DNA from: Spartobacteria bacterium
Lineage (GTDB): Bacteria > Verrucomicrobiota > Verrucomicrobiia > Chthoniobacterales > Chthoniobacteraceae
Direction of reading: 5' to 3'
Length of the DNA: 5,743 nt
Assembly: GCA_025355595.1 (NCBI GenBank)
Contig: JANXZI010000227.1
Coordinates: forward strand, 1 to 5,743
Below are positions 1 through 3,853 of the stretch, piece by piece. Positions within the stretch are counted from its first letter, which is position 1. Every line of letters starts with the position of its first letter. The translations under genes were made by a program, and so were the position numbers. Under the pieces are notes generated by a model. That model did no database searches and had not been told where the DNA came from. It saw only the letters and a program-made list of their open reading frames with translations.

Positions 1-458
1 CCAAGGGCAAGCCGCTGCTCGCGGTAGCTGTGAATCATCGGCGCGGTGATCTTGTCGAGCCGGATGCCGCCGAGATGGGAAATCCAACGGTTGAGCGCCT
101 GCCGTTCGATCAACTGCGTGCTCTTTTTTTTCTGCGCGAACGTCGCGCTGGCGAAATACTCGCGGGCGAAGTCGTCAAATTTCGGGCGGTGTCCGCGCGA
201 TGGCAGCTTGTCGTCATTGCGCGCGGTGCGGGTGCGTTCAAGTTCCGCCTTGGCTGTGTCGAGGTTGTCGGCGTCGAGCGCGATGCGACGCGGGGCGGTG
301 CGCCCGTTGCCAAGGTCAACGCGAAGCTGCGCGTAGTAGCGCGAGCCGCGCAGCCACAAGCCCGGCACTTTTCGCTTGCGGCTGTCGAAGACAGCTTGGA
401 AGCTCGGCGTGTGAACGACTCCTTTTCCTTCTGCTCTCTGCGTTACGGTGCGTTTCAT
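1..458 (-). CDS. Tyrosine recombinase (phage-type integrase), N-terminal part, runs off left edge
   Basis: A minus-strand reading frame opens at an ATG (458-456) and stays open for 152 codons to the window edge. The protein starts MKRTVTQRAEGKG. A basic N-terminal section follows, with a beta-rich segment around residues 33-60 (LWLRGSRYYAQLRVDLGNGR) resembling the start of many integrase arm-binding domains. From about residue 94 a helical SAM-like core-binding domain begins (KFDDFAREYFA, then STQLIERQALNRWISHLG and LDKITAPMIHSYREQR). The catalytic domain with the R-H-R-Y residues would lie outside the window, so activity cannot be judged. The family cuts and rejoins DNA for site-specific integration and excision of phages and islands. 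The start lies 59 bases from a tRNA-Leu gene, the classic setting for such enzymes. No clear Shine-Dalgarno sequence precedes the ATG. A run of eight T on the plus strand (124-131) encodes KKK and is a possible sequencing weak spot, but the frame continues sensibly on both sides. Confidence 0.87.
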   Translation of the reverse strand, partial: MKRTVTQRAEGKGVVHTPSFQAVFDSRKRKVPGLWLRGSRYYAQLRVDLGNGRTAPRRIALDADNLDTAKAELERTRTARNDDKLPSRGHRPKFDDFAREYFASATFAQKKKSTQLIERQALNRWISHLGGIRLDKITAPMIHSYREQRLAL

Positions 459-461
459 GCC

Positions 462-488
462 GTAGCAGTAGCACAAAATGTAGCACAA
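462..488. repeat. Short direct repeats GTAGCACAA between integrase and tRNA
   Basis: The 9-mer GTAGCACAA occurs at 468-476 and again at 480-488, a period of 12 bases. A partial copy, GTAGCA, lies immediately before at 462-467. The repeats occupy the region just upstream of the integrase start on the minus strand. Their position suits arm-type integrase binding sites or an autoregulatory operator, but that role is inferred only from location and spacing. Confidence 0.5.
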
Positions 489-517
489 GAGGAAGGAAAT
501 TCTCGTTCAACAGAGAA

Positions 518-601
518 GCCGACGTGGCGGAATTGGCAGACGCGCTAGACTCAAAATCTGGTATCCGCAAGGATGTGTGGGTTCGATCCCCTCCGTCGGT
601 A
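518..601 (+). tRNA. tRNA-Leu, anticodon CAA
   Basis: The sequence folds into a class II (long variable arm) tRNA. The acceptor stem pairs 518-524 (GCCGACG) with 594-600 (CGTCGGT); it includes a G1-U72 pair, also found in E. coli tRNA-Leu(UAA), and A601 is the discriminator base. The D stem pairs 527-529 with 541-543, and the D loop carries GG at 535-536. The anticodon stem pairs 545-549 with 557-561 around the loop CTCAAAA, placing the anticodon CAA at 552-554, which reads UUG leucine codons. The variable arm pairs 563-566 (ATCC) with 571-574 (GGAT) around a GCAA loop. The T loop is TTCGATC at 582-588. The CCA end is not encoded. One oddity is that the T stem (577-581 with 589-593) has a T-T mismatch between 578 and 592. 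The gene sits next to an integrase start, so it is a likely integration target. Confidence 0.9.
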
Positions 602-756
602 CTTTTCTGTTTCTGATCCGCAGGCGAAGAGGGAATGGCGACGCCAAAAGTGCGCTGTCCGGGCCGCGGCGGTGCGGGCGTCCCCGCAGTTTCTCTGGCG
701 CTTCGTTCCGATCACGTTGTGCAGACTCCCACCACCGAATCCCGACATCTTCGCCC
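602..756. other. Non-coding stretch between tRNA-Leu and hsdM relic
   Basis: I see no gene here with recognisable protein similarity. Open frames on both strands cross it, but they read straight through the tRNA and the neighbouring relics and show no family motifs. The stretch presumably contains the former upstream region of the decayed hsdM gene that starts at 757. A short T-run after the tRNA (602-607) could help end tRNA transcription, but there is no separate hairpin. Confidence 0.45.
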
Positions 757-842
757 ATGTTTGAAGAAGCCTTTCGGAATATAGACATGCTGCGGAAGGA
801 GGGTGGTGCACCACCGATCTCGACGATACTGAGCAGACCTCC
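757..842 (+). pseudogene. hsdM: Relic of the 5' end of a type I restriction-modification methylase gene (hsdM)
   Basis: An ATG at 757 opens MFEEAFRNID followed by MLRKEGG, closely matching the very characteristic HsdM N-terminus (MFEEAFRNID-D-x-LRKEAGCTTELDYTEQTSW in many family members, recalled from knowledge). After residue 17 the similarity continues one frame over, from about 808, as CTTDLDDTEQTS, which implies a single-base deletion near 803-808. One codon of the usual ID-D pair also appears lost. The similarity stops abruptly at about 842, where an antiparallel transposase fragment begins. Only about 28 of the roughly 500 or more codons expected remain, and no downstream hsdM, hsdS or hsdR sequence is present. 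The frameshift coincides with a perfect 14-base palindrome, GGTGGTGCACCACC, at 802-815. HsdM methylates adenine as part of the HsdR/M/S complex; this copy cannot function. Confidence 0.78.
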
Positions 843-844
843 CC

Positions 845-998
845 CTGATGGAAGCGTTCGAGCAGGCTGGTGCTTTTGAAGGTGTTTGTGATGGGCGTGC
901 GGGAGGCGGTCGAAGGTGAAGGTTTCCTTAATTTGCTCTTCGACCCAGGTGGTGAGCTTGGGATGTTGGGCGGCCCAGCGTTCGATCCACGCGGCGAG
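845..998 (-). pseudogene. IS256-family (mutator-type) transposase fragment, frameshifted
   Basis: On the minus strand, 998 to 879 encode LAAWIERWAAQHPKL followed by TTWVEEQIKETFTFDRLPHA and HHKHL. This matches the C-terminal region of IS256-type transposases, where a P-L-x-W-x-EE stretch leads to an LP-x-x-HHKHLKSTNxLERLN block. After HHKHL a one-base insertion around 878-882 shifts the frame, and 877 to 845 continue as KSTSLLERFHQ. The similarity then stops at the junction with the hsdM relic. Both ends are missing: nothing of the DDE catalytic core upstream and nothing of the final segment after LERFHQ. No terminal inverted repeats or target duplication could be identified. It is debris of an insertion sequence rather than a mobile element. 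The assignment rests on the motif block and could shift to a closely related mutator family. Confidence 0.75.
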
Positions 999-1047
999 GG
1001 GGGCGCGCTTCGGTGACGTCGCGCCGGTCGTGGAGCCAGCGCAGCTC

Positions 1048-1115
1048 TCCACGAAAGGCACGGAAGGCCACGGACATGCCGCGTTGTTTTCCGTGTCTTC
1101 AGTCTATTCTGTGGA
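1048..1115. repeat. Imperfect inverted repeat of the dispersed CACGGAAG type
   Basis: The left arm at 1048-1074 (beginning TCCACGAAAGGCACGG) is an imperfect reverse complement of the right arm at 1089-1115 (ending TTCTGTGGA). The pairing contains several mismatches and one offset around a 14-base loop. Sequences of the pattern CACGGAAG-x-CACGG paired with CCGTGTCTTC are common dispersed intergenic repeats in some environmental bacteria, from general knowledge. It lies 32 bases upstream of the amidotransferase-like gene and overlaps where its promoter would be expected. Confidence 0.55.
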
Positions 1116-1147
1116 CATCATTTCTGCCCCAGACCCACTGAAATAAA

Positions 1148-1903
1148 ATGAACCGCCGCCATTTTCTCTTCGCCGGACTCTTCCTGCTCTTCTGCGCTCC
1201 TGCGCTCCACTCTGCGGACGCAAATCCGATCCGCGTCGCGCTGTTCAATGACGACGGCGCATTCGGCCAGGGCATCCCGCGCATCACCGAACAGCTCGGA
1301 AGAGCCGCGGACATCCGGCTGACAAAAGTCACTGGCAAGGAGATCGCCGAGGGCGTGCTGAAAAATTTTGACGTCGTGATTTTCAGCGGCGGCAGCGGGA
1401 GCAAGGAAGCCGCCGCGCTCGGCGACGCGGGCCGCGAGGACGTGCGGCGCTTCGTGCGCGACGGCGGCGGCTATCTCGGCATCTGCGCCGGCGCGTATCT
1501 CGCGTGCACGGGATTTTCGTGGGGCGTCGGCGTGCTGAATGCGAAGACCGTCTCGTCGAAATGGCTGCGCGGGAAAGGCGACGTGGAGATTGAATTCATG
1601 CCGCAATCGCAAGCTGCGACCGGCATCGCGGAGCGGAAGCACACGATCCGCTACGCCAACGGCCCGATCATCACCGCAGACAAACGCAACGGCATCGCGC
1701 CGTTCGAGCCGCTCGCATTTTTCCGGACGGAACTCGCCGAGCACGACTCGCCGAAAGGCGCAATGACCGACTCGCCCGCGATCGTGCGCGGCGTATTTGG
1801 AAAAGGCCGCGTCATTTCATCGAGCCCGCATCCCGAGCAGACGGCGGGCATGGAATCGTTCGTCGAAAACGCCGTGCGCTGGGTCGCCGGGCGCGGGAAA
1901 TAA
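1148..1903 (+). CDS. Secreted class I glutamine amidotransferase-like (BPL_N-type) protein
   Basis: This complete 251-residue protein begins with a signal peptide: MNRRHF, a hydrophobic core LFAGLFLLFCAPAL, and a likely cleavage after about residue 24 (HSADA). It is therefore probably exported; a Cys at position 16 is not in a convincing lipobox. The mature part has a Rossmann-like start (IRVALFNDDGAFGQGI, 28-43) and FDVVIFSGGSGS (74-85). A nucleophile elbow GGGYLGICAGAYLA (106-119) holds Cys113, and a C-terminal SSSPHPEQT (224-232) supplies His228 and Glu230. This Cys-His-Glu layout is that of class I amidotransferases and of the biotin-ligase N-terminal-like (BPL_N) family. The substrate is unknown, and the family includes secreted members without proven amidotransferase activity. 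The ATG was chosen because the signal peptide follows it directly. There is no strong Shine-Dalgarno, only an A-rich leader. The neighbours give no pathway clue. Confidence 0.82.
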   Translation: MNRRHFLFAGLFLLFCAPALHSADANPIRVALFNDDGAFGQGIPRITEQLGRAADIRLTKVTGKEIAEGVLKNFDVVIFSGGSGSKEAAALGDAGREDVRRFVRDGGGYLGICAGAYLACTGFSWGVGVLNAKTVSSKWLRGKGDVEIEFMPQSQAATGIAERKHTIRYANGPIITADKRNGIAPFEPLAFFRTELAEHDSPKGAMTDSPAIVRGVFGKGRVISSSPHPEQTAGMESFVENAVRWVAGRGK

Positions 1904-1909
1904 AAGGCA

Positions 1910-2174
1910 AAGCGCAAATTGCAAAATACAAACTGAAGTCTCCGCGAAAGAATCAGGAGGTTCCGGGGGATCGGAACCACGGATTTCACAGATGGACACG
2001 GATGAAAGAATCTCACTCTCTAAAATCCGACTTCTTCATCCGTGCCCATCCGTGAAATCCGTGGTTGAAAAAAATCCGCTCCATCCCCGTGCCGCGCATT
2101 TTGTAACGCTCTCACACTGCAAGGCGCGACCGGCGATCTTGCATTTTGTATTTTGTATTTTCCGTTTTGCGCTT
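1910..2174. repeat. Outer A/T-rich inverted repeat enclosing the intergenic region
   Basis: The arm at 1910-1932 (AAGCGCAAATTG then CAAAATACAAA) is the reverse complement of 2152-2174, with 20 of 23 positions matching by my count. The right side also contains three tandem ATTTTGT-like units from about 2142 to 2162. The arms begin just after the stop codon of the amidotransferase-like gene and end 11 bases before the dehydrogenase ATG, so this repeat pair fills almost the whole gap. Similar gcaaaattgcaaa/ttttgcatttt tracts recur between genes in some environmental bacterial genomes. No promoter could be separated from this low-complexity sequence. Confidence 0.6.
1975..2066. repeat. Long near-perfect inverted repeat (AACCACGGATTTCAC family)
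   Basis: The left arm at 1975-2006 (starting AACCACGGATTTCAC and ending ACACGGATGAA) matches the reverse complement of the right arm at 2035-2066 at 30 of 32 positions. The loop is 28 bases. A transcript could form a very stable hairpin. There is no T-run after either arm, so it is not a canonical intrinsic terminator, though it might still limit read-through or stabilise an RNA 3' end. CCACGGATTT-CACGGATG repeats are a familiar dispersed intergenic family in several environmental phyla; this is recalled from general knowledge and was not searched. Confidence 0.8.
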
Positions 2175-2185
2175 ATTCGGCGCGG

Positions 2186-3781
2186 ATGAATCTCGACGGA
2201 CGCTCCCTCATCGCTGGAAAAATCGCGCACGCCAGCGCGAAAACCTTTCACGCAGTCTCGCCGCAAAACAGCGCGCGGCTGGAACCGGACTTTCACGAGG
2301 CGACCGCCGCAGATGTGGACCTCGCGATGCATCAGGCCGACGAGGCATTCGAGATTTACCGCCAGATGCCCGCAGCGGCGCGCGCGGATTTCCTCGACGC
2401 GATCGCGGCCGAAATCATGGCCGCGGGCGACGATCTCCTCCAGCGCGCGAGCGCCGAATCCGGCCTGCCGATCGAGCGCTTCATGATGGAGCGCGGGCGC
2501 ACCTGTGGGCAGTTCAAGACCTTTGCCGCGCTCATCCGCGAAGGCTCGTGGGTGGATGCGCGCATTGACACCGCGCTGCCCGATCGCCAGCCGATGCCAC
2601 GCCCCGACATCCGCCGCCATCTCGTGCCCCTCGGCCCCGTCGTCGTGCTCGGCGCGAGCAACTTTCCCCTCGCATTTTCCACCGCCGGCGGGGACACCGC
2701 CTCCGCGCTGGCCGCCGGTTGCCCCGTCGTGGTGAAGGCACATCCCGCGCACCCCGGCACCTCGGAGATCGTCGCGCACGCCATCTATCGCGCGATGAAA
2801 AATCACCACGTCCCGGACGGCACATTCTCGCTGCTGCACGGCACCGGCGCGGAGGTCGCCCAGGAACTCGTGCGCCACCCGCTCACGCGCGCACTCGGCT
2901 TCACCGGCTCGGAACGCGCCGGCCGCGCGCTCTTCGACACCGCCGCCGCGAGGCCCGAGCCGATCCCAGTCTTCGCGGAAATGGGCAGCACGAACCCGCT
3001 CTTCATCCTCCCCGGCGCGCTGAAAAATCGCGCCGGCGCCCTCGCTCAGGGACTCAAGGCCGCGTTCACGATCGGCGTCGGGCAATTCTGCACGAAGCCC
3101 GGCATCGTGCTCGCGCTCGGCGGCGCGGAATTCGACTCGTTCATCGAGCAGTTCCGCACGCAGGTGCAAGCCGCTGCGCCCGGCACGATGCTGCACCGCG
3201 GCATCTGCGACGCCTTCCACGCGGGCCTAGACCGCGTGAAAAAAATCCCCGGCGTGGTCGTGCTCGCCGAATCCGATACCGACGCCGATCCCGCAAAGAC
3301 CCAAGCCGAGCCCGTCGCCTTCGCCACGGACGCGGACACATTTCTCCTGCACCGCGAACTGCGCGAGGAAGTCTTCGGCCCGTACACCTTGCTCGTCTCC
3401 GCGCAGACGGTCACGGAACTCGAAGCCGCCGCCCGCTCGCTGCCCGGCCAGCTCACCGCCACGCTGCACGCTGATGGCACGGACCTCGCCGACTTTGCGG
3501 ACCTCATCCGCATCCTCGAACGCAAGGCCGGCCGCGTGCTGGTGAACGGCTTCTCCCCCGGCGTCGAAGTCTGCCCCGCGATGCAGCACGGCGGCCCGTA
3601 TCCCGCCACGACGGACGCGCGGTACACGAGCGTCGGCACCGCTGCCATCGCACGCTGGGCCCGCCCGCTGTGCCTGCAAGGCTTCCCCGAAAGCTCGCTG
3701 CCCGACGCGCTGCGGAACGCCAACCCGCTCGGCATCCAGCGCACGGTGAACAGCGTGCTCACGCGCGATCCGGTCGTGTGA
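2186..3781 (+). CDS. 2,5-dioxovalerate (alpha-ketoglutarate semialdehyde) dehydrogenase, NADP-type
   Basis: This complete 531-residue aldehyde dehydrogenase oxidises 2,5-dioxopentanoate to 2-oxoglutarate, the last step of oxidative routes for pentoses and for glucarate or galactarate. Family features appear in order: the N-terminal MNLDGRSLIAG, LGASNFPLAFSTAGGD with catalytic Asn159, VVVKAHPAHPGTSE with cofactor-binding Lys184 (the HPAHPG signature is typical of this subfamily), GFTGSERAGR (238-247), VFAEMGSTNP with general base Glu265, GVGQFCTKPG with nucleophile Cys302, and EEVFGPY (394-400). Its length is normal and all key residues are present. The ATG at 2186 was chosen because MNL-G is the usual family start. 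An upstream in-frame TTG at 2153 lies inside the repeat and would add only repeat-derived residues. No clear Shine-Dalgarno is visible. No other gene of a sugar-acid pathway lies in the window, so the physiological substrate route is unresolved. Confidence 0.93.
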   Translation: MNLDGRSLIAGKIAHASAKTFHAVSPQNSARLEPDFHEATAADVDLAMHQADEAFEIYRQMPAAARADFLDAIAAEIMAAGDDLLQRASAESGLPIERFMMERGRTCGQFKTFAALIREGSWVDARIDTALPDRQPMPRPDIRRHLVPLGPVVVLGASNFPLAFSTAGGDTASALAAGCPVVVKAHPAHPGTSEIVAHAIYRAMKNHHVPDGTFSLLHGTGAEVAQELVRHPLTRALGFTGSERAGRALFDTAAARPEPIPVFAEMGSTNPLFILPGALKNRAGALAQGLKAAFTIGVGQFCTKPGIVLALGGAEFDSFIEQFRTQVQAAAPGTMLHRGICDAFHAGLDRVKKIPGVVVLAESDTDADPAKTQAEPVAFATDADTFLLHRELREEVFGPYTLLVSAQTVTELEAAARSLPGQLTATLHADGTDLADFADLIRILERKAGRVLVNGFSPGVEVCPAMQHGGPYPATTDARYTSVGTAAIARWARPLCLQGFPESSLPDALRNANPLGIQRTVNSVLTRDPVV

Positions 3782-3853
3782 GGGCACGCCCTTCATCGCC
3801 GCGTCAGGCGTTCCGGCTTGCTCGCCGCGCGCCATCCACCCATCGTCCGCGGC

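Noticed and set aside
507..1061. 184-codon minus-strand open frame as a single gene
   Set aside because: It reads through the tRNA-Leu, the antisense of the hsdM relic and a transposase fragment that switches frame inside it, so it is a chance composite.
1975..2066. Intrinsic terminator
   Set aside because: The hairpin is strong, but neither strand has a T-run after it; it fits a dispersed repeat better.
2153..2185. Upstream TTG start for the dehydrogenase
   Set aside because: The 11 extra codons are encoded by the A/T-rich repeat arm, and the family begins at the MNLDG encoded from 2186.
1953..2189. Strong AGGAGG sequence at about 1955 and small open frames in the gap
   Set aside because: No start codon lies at suitable spacing, and the frames consist of the inverted repeat arms with no protein-like features.
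2036..3220. 394-codon open frame on the minus strand
   Set aside because: It is antisense to the dehydrogenase, Ala/Arg/Glu-rich and without recognisable domains; it also runs into the inverted repeat.
3779..3781. TGA read-through (recoding) producing a dehydrogenase-nuclease fusion
   Set aside because: The dehydrogenase ends at its normal family length, and the intervening residues resemble neither family. There is no evidence of a selenocysteine-type element.
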